NCBI GenBank assembly: GCA_947034885.2
Contig: OX344753.2
Location: 25,312,347 to 25,376,346 of the forward strand
Reading direction: 5' to 3'
Length of the DNA: 64,000 nt
Origin: Thuidium tamariscinum
Taxonomy: Eukaryota > Streptophyta > Bryopsida > Hypnales > Thuidiaceae
A program made the position numbers and the translations under genes. The notes beneath the pieces are model-generated. The model was not told the origin of the DNA, searched no databases, and worked only from the letters and a program-made list of their open reading frames with translations. This document shows positions 48,250 to 58,626 of the stretch, piece after piece; position 1 is the first letter of the stretch; every line of letters begins with the position of its first letter.

Positions 48250-49253
48250 TCCTCAATTACGCTAATTTCAATTCCTTATTTTTCTCGAAACAAGCTGTGT
48301 CCCGTCCGTCTGTAGCATTCGCTCGCTTTTTTCAAGTAGGGTCCTGCTCAAACTTCCTCAGACGCAACTTCTGTCAATGCAATTTAAACCCACCTCCCTT
48401 TGGATCCCGAGCCAACAGACGGGGAAAGCGCATTGCTTGAAACAGTTGCATACAAACCACGACAGGAGGAATTTACAACCAAATTTGGACAAGTGGACAC
48501 TCACATCGTTCAGAAAGGAGAATTTCTCGTCCCCAGACAGGAAATAAAACGGCCGGGGGTCTGGAAAGTATTGCCCAGCCATGGCCACGAATACCCAAGA
48601 TCCTCTGTAACAATAGAGTATCAGTAGATGTCAGAGTGCAAGCTTTTGTTGGTTCCGAAATTGGCGCCGATTCTGAAAACTCAAGGCAGGGGGCGGAGTA
48701 TCCAAATATGGGTTCCGGTATCAAATTTGGGAAAGGGACAGTGAAACCTTGCAGCCCGAGTTAGCTCTTCAAAACGCGAGCGAGTGAGTGTTTCTCCTGT
48801 CCCCAAATTCAAACGAGCACCAATTTCTTCTTGAATTCTCCGATGCCTATGCGTGGAGCTCACATAGCGAGCGAGATTTCTACACCAAAAACAGAAAAGG
48901 CTGAGCTGAGGGAGATTGTAAACTCAACTTGTGAAGAGATAGTGAGTGCACAGGGCATGACTTTTTATGGATGGATGTACTCCGTATCTCCTTCTTCTGG
49001 AAATCGGTTGTGAGAAATATATGCTGGGAAATCCTGGTGGTAGCGTATGTGGGTTCCGCGAAGATACGGGAGAGGAGAAAAGGAGGTCCATACTGACTGT
49101 ACAGTACAGTGGACTGCATCAATCTTTTCTCCGACTGTCTGTAGGGCAGACTTTTTTTCTTTTTCTTTTAAGTTTTTTTTAACAAATGGGTAGAACTCAC
49201 TGCATTAAAAAAAACAAGTAGGGCAGACTTTCACCCCTCTACGGAACTGACTA
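48250..49253. other. 5' flank of the heavy-metal protein gene
   Basis: This holds the probable leader and promoter of the minus-strand gene. Short open frames on both strands lack domains. No other feature is seen. Confidence 0.4.
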
Positions 49254-49635
49254 CAGTGGAAACACCCAAAACCGTCCAAATAAGGAATTCAGCATAGTTG
49301 GAGGCAACGTTTTCTAAAAATGATATTTCTCTAGTATTAGCGAGTGAAAATCATGAATATTAAAAAAAATAGATTTTTTGGAGATAGTATGTAATTTCTA
49401 CAAATTTTCAAAGTGTTCGCTCCCTAGACCTATAGAACTGTCCTGTAGGTGCCCCCAAAACTAAATCCTGCGAAAATCAGCACTCAGCCAACCAAATTTT
49501 CCTATGTGTCTTTCAGTTGTGTCATCAAATTACAATCATACATGTGGTGAACACATTAAGGGAAGTCTATTGACAAATTTGGGTGAATCTACAGTCCACT
49601 GCAAGGAACAGGTGCGGGAATGGGTGTTTTGCCCT
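49254..49635 (-). mobile_element. MITE family A, copy 5 (382 bp)
   Basis: TA flanks lie at 49252-49253 and 49636-49637. The left terminus is CAGTGGAAACACCC, and the right terminus is the reverse complement of AGGGCAAAACACCC. The interior is close to copy 2, sharing AATTCAGCATAGTTGGAGGCA and GAGTGAAAATCATGAATATT-like words. There is no coding capacity. Confidence 0.87.
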
Positions 49636-49679
49636 TACTGTGACTAGAGTCCTCAAATTCAAGTTCTGAGCAACCCTAT

Positions 49680-50275
49680 CTTTTTACTTTTTGAGAAAGT
49701 GCCAAGATGGCGATCACTTCAAATTTGGTGAAGTTTTGCATTTCTACATTCATTCGTCTTTTGGACTTAAAAACACTTTTCCATCATATTCATAGACTTT
49801 TCATCCAAATTTGGAAACTTCATCCATATTTTAAAGAACACTAGAAAAAATATATGGAAAAAACAAATTACTTTTATTTAAAGAGAAAAAGACATTTATT
49901 TTGAAATGGTGCAATCTAGCCCCATGGTGCTGGGGAAAAAAAAGTTGGTTCTAAGAGTAGGTTAATCCAAATTTATACAAACATGAACAAGTAGGTGATT
50001 TTTTTTATACATGGTGAAATTTTTCTAATATGTAGCTGGTGATGGGGTTTACAGTTCTACAGTGAAATGGCTACATTTTTAATTTTGTGTACTTAAAAAA
50101 GAGGCAATCATAAATTAACATATGGTTTGTGAAACAAATTCAACCCTTAAACAACTTTCACTTGCAGGCTAATGAATGACAAAGAATCTTTGTATGTAGG
50201 ACAAAAGTGCAATTGTTCATCTTTGGAATTTTGTACAAAAAGGGGAGATTATATATAGGATTTTGACCTCCAATG
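49680..50275 (+). repeat. Dispersed AT-rich repeat, copy 2 (partner at 2.5-2.7 kb)
   Basis: The first 270 bp match the minus strand of 2480-2724 word for word with scattered changes. The far end (CCAATGAGCTTTTAGGGG) resembles the terminus of the TTAA-type fragment at 14655, so this may be another TTAA-type element whose left end I could not fix. Confidence 0.6.
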
Positions 50276-50279
50276 AGCT

Positions 50280-52040
50280 TTTAGGGGTAGAGGTTGGGGG
50301 GGGATATAGTAGATGATGTTAGATTGTGCCAAAAGGGATTATTTTCATGGTTACCAACTAGGCATGTAACGGTTAAAGGACTATCTTTTTATTTTTTGGT
50401 TGACATCTTGCCAATGTCAAGAGTTTCTATATCAAAAGAGTTGCAACTTTTCTTATTTTTTCCTAGTTTCACTTATGAGAAAAAAATGGAAGTGGCATCT
50501 AATCCAAGTTGATTCACTTGTGAACCTTCATTGAATTAGTTATGAATTTTAAATAAAAATCCACATAACGCACTAAAAGTGTTTATCCACTAATTTGTTC
50601 ATTGCTAGTACATTGATAAATGCAATTGCTATATTAAAGAAAGCAACCAATGTAACTCTGTATTAGAAAACTTCTTTAGAACCTGAGCAATTTTAGAACC
50701 TCTTACCATACTCCAAGGTCTAAGGCAACAAAGGGGAATGCAGGTAATGCATCAAAGGTAGTAAAGGGTAGACAAAGGGTTGACTATTCCAACATAAGGG
50801 ATCCAAGAAAATGACTAAGCTACATTATGAGCTACATGGATAGCCCAAATTAATCCACCTCAATCCTAAATGTATAACTTATGTTGAAATAAAGCTATTT
50901 AATGACCTCATGGATAGAGGTCAATTTGTTCCTCATTTTTTGAACCTTTTGCATTTTGTCTTCCTTCTATCAATTCAAATAGAGAATGTGGCCAAAATGA
51001 TGTGATTTTAGGCCCTCAATTTTGAGGGCATATGGCAGTAAGGGATTCAAAACAAACAAATTTGTAGTATTTAGTTAGATATATAACCATTGATCGTGAA
51101 CTTTATTGGAAACTTGAAGAAGTAGAGATCTTTGCTTTATAATGTACATAGTTTGAATATACACGTTATTAATAAGAAATAGTAGGATTAATTTGAGAGA
51201 CACTAATATAGAAATAGAATAATATCCTAATTATAGGAAATTGCTTTCTAGTATAGTAAATTGTAACCTTGGAAAGCAATCAAGTAGGACTAATCTATGC
51301 TAATAGATTCATTTCTATACTAATAATACAATTCAAAGACAAGGAGATTCAAATTCGATAGTTATCATTTTTCAAATAAATAAATTTCATATGTAGAAAC
51401 ATTCACATATCCATAGTATACACTCACCAACTACAAATCAAATATTCATCACACAACTAAGAACATACCGGCACATTTTTCATAATCTAATTAATATTCA
51501 ATCCTGACTAGGTACATAACTTCAATATAAATCTACTCACAATCCAATTAAACCATTCACAATTCAAGCATATACATTTATAAATTTGGCAATCAACTTT
51601 CTATTCTTGAACAAGAAATTATAATATAGCCTACTTTGACTTGCACAATCTTTCATGGCAATGGATGAAAACAACTTTGAATAGGTCCCATTAATGGTCT
51701 ATTGAATGGTTGAGAACTACTAACCACCAACTTGATTTTTGATATCTCGATTGGGCAACTATCTAGTAAGCCAATTTACATTCACTCAACTTATCAACCT
51801 ATTGGGATTAACCATGTCTTATTACACTACACTAATACCAATTCAAATGATTAAATGACTAAAATAGGAAAAGAAAACCCATCCAAAATGACACAAAAGA
51901 AAATAAATCTCAAATTTGGAAGCTTGTCTACAATCTATAAATTGAAAATTGAAAAAATATTATGCTTTGCTAGATACTTGGGAGGGACTTCTTAGTTTAT
52001 TATAGTGTTTGGGGTTCATTGAGGATCCCTATAAAATAGT
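50280..52040. other. AT-rich intergenic DNA
   Basis: No open frame above about 70 codons and no recognised repeat ends. Confidence 0.45.
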
Positions 52041-52214
52041 TTGTTCATTGTGGGGGTCCCTTTTCAAGGATGGAAAAGAAAACCTTGCTTCATTGGTGAA
52101 CGTTGTTACAGTGTGTGAGGATATAAGACAATTTGTTCATTGTAGGGGGCCCTTTTTCAAGGATGGAAAAGGAATCCTTGCTTCACTGATAAACATTGTT
52201 ACAATGTGTGAGGA
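52041..52214 (+). repeat. Tandem duplication, 92 bp period, two units
   Basis: The units start at 52041 and 52133. Both read TTGTTCATTGT(A/G)GGGG, TTTTCAAGGATGGAAAAG, CCTTGCTTCA and GTTACA(A/G)TGTGTGAGGAT. A 71-codon open frame runs through both, so the peptide is internally repeated, but I see no sign that it is a gene. Confidence 0.8.
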
Positions 52215-52224
52215 TTGCATATAG

Positions 52225-53054
52225 ATTGCAAAGTCAAGTGCCATATCAAATTTTTCAATTTTTTTTTCATTTTTTCTCTCTATTTTTCACTATTTTTTAA
52301 TTTATCAATTGTGCTTTAGAGGGGGCCCTAAAGTCAAACATCCCTCTTTAGGCCCCCAATTTCTCTAATGCACTACCCATTGTTGGTTGACTTTTGCATG
52401 CCTTGACCAAACAAATTTTGGGAAAGCAATAAGACCCATGCCTCACTTTGAAAAGTTTTTCCATTCTCCGTTAGAATTGCCCACCAAGCAAGGGAACATC
52501 ATTTGAAGGTTGGATTCCAATACATTTTGGATGATGAGCATGAAGAAAGTGAACCCACCCCCTCACTTGTCCTCCTAAAGTCATTGTAGAATGAGGTGCA
52601 TGTAAAAGAAAAGCCCCTATTTTTGTTCTTGGTTAATTTATCTTTAATACCTCTCCTTGCCAGCCGGCTAATTGGGGGCCTGAATTTGAAATTTTCATGA
52701 AAGTAAGAACTTCCAGCATTCTCTCCGGGGGTAAAACTGGCGGCGAGCACAGTGATTGGATGAACGGAATTCAGAGCTTCGTCTGGCTCCTCAGTCGGAG
52801 TAGTGACTAGTGAGTACTAGGAAGCTTACTAGTAACTAACTTCTGGCATCATTCCCCAAAAGGGCATCAGTTGTCTGTACTGATTCAGCGATGCTTCTCT
52901 CCATCCCACGTGGCAAACGCCCATCCATAGATTCACTTTCGCATTATTGAAAATCTGTGGCCTGGATGCCATCAAATTTACCACCAAAGTACGACAGGAC
53001 CTACAGTCCCAAAGCGGCAGCAATGCAATGAACGGGGAGTTGAGTTCCGGGCTA
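52225..53054. other. Intergenic DNA without a recognised feature
   Basis: About 0.8 kb; short open frames only. Confidence 0.4.
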
Positions 53055-53327
53055 AGGTAGGTACACCCAAAAGCGCCACTTATTCATACTGTGCCTAGTT
53101 CCTGTTATTAGCTAGTTCAGATTTTTATGCAGTCTTGTTGGCAAGTGAAACCATGTTCCAATGCACCAAAGAACGCAGGATTTGGATATCGTATGCAGAA
53201 GTTATTAACGGTCAAAGTCTGTTTCTGAAAACGCCATCTACAGCCTCTGAACATGACTGATTTTGGAAATGTATGTGCACTGTAGATGGCGCTTTTAGGA
53301 ACAGGGCACTTTTGGGTGTACCTACCC
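53055..53327 (+). mobile_element. MITE family C (273 bp)
   Basis: The TIRs are AGGTAGGTACACCCAAAAGC on the left and the reverse complement of GGGTAGGTACACCCAAAAGT on the right, matching over 23 bp with two mismatches. TA flanks lie at 53053-53054 and 53328-53329. There is no coding capacity. The outer 14 bases resemble those of families A, B and B'. Confidence 0.85.
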
Positions 53328-53329
53328 TA

Positions 53330-54900
53330 GTGATTCTAGAACTAGTTTATGGAATTTAGTGCAATACGCTACCCTTCAAGATAAACAGGCATCAATTTTG
53401 GTGCGTGATGTTAACCCCTAACTGCCCAATCGACCATATATGGTCTATTTGAAATTTCAGGCCCATTTTTGAATGGGCAGTTAAATTTTGTGACCATTTA
53501 AAAAAAAATTCTGGCAGTTTTAAGGGTTGACTATTGAAAACTTTCATTTTTCACTGAAAAATGTACATATTTGATTATTGAGAGGTCTTCAAAAGCATAC
53601 GTGTACCATAAGTGAAGTGTAAAGCTTGCCAATTTTACTTCATTGCCTAGCTTTATGCAATTTCACTTAATTTGAGATCTAAAAAATTGTACATATCCAT
53701 TTATTTTGAAAATGGTCCCAATGGAAAGAGGAAAGTGTTTTCATGATATTCACCATTGAAAATTTAAATATACAACTATTGATTTGGAGTTATTTGCACT
53801 TTCTACTTATAAAAAATAATTGCATTTCAACAATTGCAAGGTAGATTGTGTAATGAATTTAATAGCTTTTCATGTGAAATCAAGTTTTTTAGAAGTGCGT
53901 TTTAGTGTGCTAACACCTTTTGTAGTTGTTTATGTCACCTCAAATCTCCCAAAAAATTTATATGCAAATTTGAGAAACATTGTGGGAAAAGGCAGCATAC
54001 TAAATATAGAAAATGTACTCTTCTCTCGTTATAATCTCACAACTCCAATGCATTTTGGTGCTCAAAATTTGTGTACTTACTAATAAACAAGCTCTTTAAA
54101 CATCTATGTGGTTAGATTTTGGAAAAAAATCAATTTGCTTCACTAGGGATGACTACAAGTCCATGCACTTTTTTTGTAGTCAAAACACACTTGAAAAGGC
54201 TTGGGCATTTAGGGGTTAAATCAGTCCGACGAAGTCCCTAAGTTTACCACAAGATAAACGCTGAATTTTTTAATTTTTTGCATAAATTTTTTTTTCAAAT
54301 TCTGAGTTCATATTTGGCATCAAAGACCCCAAATTAGACTAGAAAGACCCAAACACTATCCAAAAACCCAACAAAAACATAAACCCCAAACCTCAATTAA
54401 CCCCTAATAAGATGAGTTTTATCCTATTGGAGCTGCATTCTACCCCTCTGTTGCACCTTCGTGGGATTGATTTAACGTCTTGCAACTTTGGCTACATTGA
54501 AAGTGAGTGTAGCCTTAGAATGGCATGCTCAAGCAACACTGCACTGTGAAGCAAATCAATGGAGGACATTCCTCTAACAGAGAAGATCAATGATACATAA
54601 TGTTTACAATGCAGCTTTGGTGTGTTGCTATAGGGCTGCTCTGAGTAATATCAAAATAAAATAAAAAAGAACAAAAAGATTTTGCAAGATGTCATGGATT
54701 ATTGGGTATCAACACTATAACACAAAACTGACTAAATAGATGTTAATTCCATTGTAGAAGAAGTTGCAAATTGGTTATCAAATTTTAATATTTGTTGCAC
54801 TTTGGACTAAAATGTCTCCATTAAAGGCCCTTTTTTCACAGTGTACTAGTAGTGCAAGGGTAGTTTGGACAGAAATTGAGTGAAATTTAGCTAGTTTTAG
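53330..54900 (+). repeat. Dispersed repeat (partner at 43.12-43.48 kb) split by element P2
   Basis: 53330-53410 matches 43130-43220, and about 54650-54800 matches 43240-43390. Between the two matching parts lie element P2 and some non-matching sequence. This indicates that the two loci share an older repeat and only this one received P2. Confidence 0.6.
53415..54215. mobile_element. TTAA-flanked element P2 (801 bp), piggyBac-like boundaries
   Basis: Exact TTAA lies at 53411-53414 and 54216-54219. The TIRs CCCCTAACTGCCCAA and CCCCTAAATGCCCAA (right end, reversed) match at 14 of 15 positions. The open frame inside is 87 codons with no domain. This is the best-defined member of the TTAA group. 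Confidence 0.7.
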
Positions 54901-55920
54901 AAACATTAACTAGTACAAGTTAGCTAGTAGAATTTCCAAATTGAGTTCAAAATTTTAGGAAAAAAATGATCATTTTAGAGGAAAAAAGATAATATTGGCT
55001 GGTTAAGCTAAAAAAATTCCTAGACTGTGTATAAATTTGGATATTGAGGTGGTCCAAAGATGTATTTTTCATTTATTTTATTTATAGGCATTGCAAAAAG
55101 TTATCTTCTTTGGAGTAATGAAGCTATTTTCATTCATGAAATTGGATGAAATCTAAAATACATAGATGAAAGATTATTTATTCATCCAAAAAAGTGTATA
55201 TTCATTCACAAAAGGGAAATATTGTTCCAAGATTTTGCAATTTCATCCATTGAAAGAAAAAGAATATCTCCCTACAAGAAATTGCGCATTTTTTTTAGCA
55301 AAATTTTGCTTAAGAAAACACATCTAGTTTTTTGGCCTATGACAAGTCTAGATTTCCAAATCCATTGTAGCACTTTGTAGTATGTACATTTTCTTGTACA
55401 TACATGATGTGAGGTATTGTACATAATTTGGAGAGACATATCTATTTGTACTTTTATACACTATATTATTAAAAAAATTGAAAATTCCTTCTAATTTATG
55501 GTAAGAAAATAAACTCTAAAAAAAAATTGATGAAGGTAAAAACTTGAAGATGTTTTTCTAATGCTTAATTCCTTGAGATCCTTGATGTAACTATTCTATA
55601 TTTCCAAAAAATGTGAAGGTCTATTATGGAGTTATAGTAGAAAATATGATTTAGTGATGGATTATAAACATCAATGATCTATCGATTAGATTCATACAAT
55701 TAGATCTATCATTGTACTAATTAACATTTCTTAAAATAAAATTTGAAACAAAAAATGAAATTTCTTTATAAAATTGATTGTAGTCTAAATATGAGTTATT
55801 TTTATAATAATTTATTTTTTATGATTTTTATATGTGAAACTTTAACTATGCTTTTTCTAAAAAGTAGATTTTCAGATTTATTATCAGTTGTAATAACTTT
55901 TTAAGGCTTTTTTTAAAAAC
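54900..55920. other. AT-rich intergenic DNA
   Basis: No gene or repeat boundary recognised. Confidence 0.4.
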
Positions 55921-55922
55921 TA

Positions 55923-56328
55923 GGATATAGTAGAAGTACCCATAATTGATAAAATGAGCACATTTGGATATAATTTAGGGTAGTGCAAGGCAAAGCAAAT
56001 ATTTTTAGAGATGCATTAACATAAATAATATGGATTGCAAAAAAATTGGTAATTTTATCTCTTGAATTGAAATTACTATGAACTTTGAAAGGCAAAAGTT
56101 GGGCTTGACCTATAACCAACATTTAGAGTCATCCAATTTCAATCATTCAAGAATACTTTTCCACTAATTACTTCCTACATTTATGCTCACTTATGTGTGA
56201 TTAATGTATTGGTCCAAACCTTGAAAAAGTACAAAGACACACATTCCAAAAATCTATTCCAATCTTCTTTGGAATAGGATACTCTATTTGTTGTTAATGG
56301 AGGGGGAGTCAATAATAGGTACCTCTAA
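55923..56328 (-). mobile_element. MITE family B, copy 2 (decayed)
   Basis: Read on the minus strand, this matches the copy at 19866 throughout: TGGAATGTGTGT, TTTTTCAAGGTTTGGA, ACACATAAGTGAGCA, TTGGATGACTCTAAATGTTGG, GTCAAGCCCAACTTTTGCC and TTTGCCTTGCACTAC. The termini are eroded, and the ends are given to within a few bases. Confidence 0.75.
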
Positions 56329-56339
56329 TATAGTGAGGT

Positions 56340-58620
56340 TTTTTGATGTGAAATATTCTTAAACTCATTGAATTGGAGAAATTACATTGAAAACCCTTAT
56401 TACATAAAGAATAAGAAACTACCCCAAAATTCTTTTATAAAAAGGATGAATGACATTGGGCATATTTGTGGGACATAATTACAAGAAACTTGTTAACATA
56501 AGAATAATTCCATAGGGATAACTTGGGCAATTTATAGTTAACTCACCTGTGACTAAGAGATTATGTAATAAGTATTAAATTTCATTTTAATTTCCTTTAT
56601 TTCTAAAGAAATTCTAAACTTTTAGTTAAACTACCACAAAACAATACAAATTGATAGCAAAGAAAGCTTTGGTTCATTCTCATCAAATTAGAAAACCAAG
56701 ACATTTCTTGCAAATTTTTGAATATTTCAAGAGTGACAATAAATGGTATTTTTGTAGTTATAGCAATATAACTTGAGGAAGTGTTGAATTTGATGACAAA
56801 TAGTAAAATGGATGAAACTTTGAAGGTATGAAAATAATATTTTAATCCAAATTTAGAAATAAAAATATATATTCCATATTGTGGCAATATACTACTTACT
56901 AAAAAAAAGTTCTTTAAAGCACCTTATTTTTTGGGTAGTCATTGTCTCTCTCTAAAAAAATAATATATTGGACTTTTTTTTAATCCAACTTTCACAATAA
57001 GAAAAAAAATATTTGTTGGATTTATTATATTTGCTTGCAAAATATCAACATTGAGAATGATGTGTTTTGGTTCTATTTTAGAGATATCAAAGATTTAGTT
57101 TCTCCCTCCATCTCATATTTGTTTCTATTGAAAAAATAAAAAATTGTTAGATGATTTAATATGAATTTTGAAATTTTATATTATTTTTTATCTTCTATTT
57201 TTTGAAAGGAAGCTAAAAGAATTCTATAAGTTAGTTATTTGAAAATAAAATCTATTTAGAAATGAATTCCTAGGAATTTTTTTCAAAAGAGTAAAGAAAG
57301 TGTCTTTTTATGAACTTGGGGGAGATCACTTAGAGTTAGACACTTAGACACCACATGTGTTAAGATTTTAAACCCCCTATTTTATGTCCTAAAGTTTAAA
57401 TAAAAAGAAAGGAAAAAAGAAAAATATTCTCTTACTTTAAAAGTTTATAACTTGAATTATTGATATTTTTTTTGTGTTGATTAAAATTAGCTATAAATTT
57501 TAGAAGTAAAAAAATACACTATAGAGTTGAAAATAACTTTCACACCCCTATTTTATATATGAAATTGTTTCCTAAAAAATAAACAATAAATTGTTAAAAA
57601 TATTTTTTCATTGAAAGTTTATTTTTCTTGAATATTGATGCCATTGTCATTTAAATGTATTCTCTATAAATATTTGAGTTGAAAAACAAACCAATTTAGT
57701 TCATTTTTCAACCTACAATAAAAATCATTTCATATGTTATTTGAGTTCAAAATCATTTTTCAACTTACTTTAGAAATCATTTCATATATTATTGCACTAA
57801 TGTCCTATTAAATGTTGATATTGGATCAACTTTGAAATGCATTTTCAGTGCACTTCTAATTTTGTTTTCGTTTTCAAATGGTGTTCATTGTATGGATCAA
57901 AATAGGTTGAAAAGAATCATACATTATGGTTCTAAGAGTAATGACCTTGAAATTCCATTCCTTTCAAACACCATTTGCTTTTGCATTGGACTTTCCCACA
58001 TTGTCCGATACATCTTTATATTTCAACTTTCATGGTAACGATTTTGGAATTTATTCAAAAAAACATAATATAACTCTTCAACAAAAACAATGCTCAAACA
58101 AAACAGTGGTCAAACAAGTCATTTGCGTAAGCCATTTACACGGAAACGATATAACTATTTAGCATCTGCATAATATATTCCAGTCAAACTTCGATGAGGG
58201 GCACTGCACCACACTTCGTCCAAATGGCCATTGTCACTACTGGACCATGACGTAACTTACTCCACATTTTCAAAAACATTGAAGTGTTATAAAGTGAAAT
58301 TTAAGAGGAAATCTGTTGACTTGTAAACAATGACCCATAGATCAAAAGCAAGCACCACAGAATACAGTGCAGTGAAGATGCAATGCACTGACGAAGAAGA
58401 CCGAAAGAGAGAGAGAGAGGAACGATATCACAGAATCCAATGTGATTCTGCAAGTCCAATGATGATTCAATATACAAGCTGATCGACGCCCTAGCTGGGG
58501 GCGGGGAATGCGAACACTAACAAATTTGTTGATTGGTAATGAAATTATGCGTTGTAGATTACGAAACAATCAATAGCTGCCTTCGGCTTCAAATATGGAT
58601 CCATCGACAATAAACAACCC
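56340..58620. other. AT-rich spacer and 3' flank of the receptor kinase gene
   Basis: The last ~250 bp likely contain the kinase gene's 3' UTR, including a (GA)n run at about 58408-58421. The rest is AT-rich with no gene recognised. Confidence 0.45.
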
Positions 58621-58626
58621 TATAAT

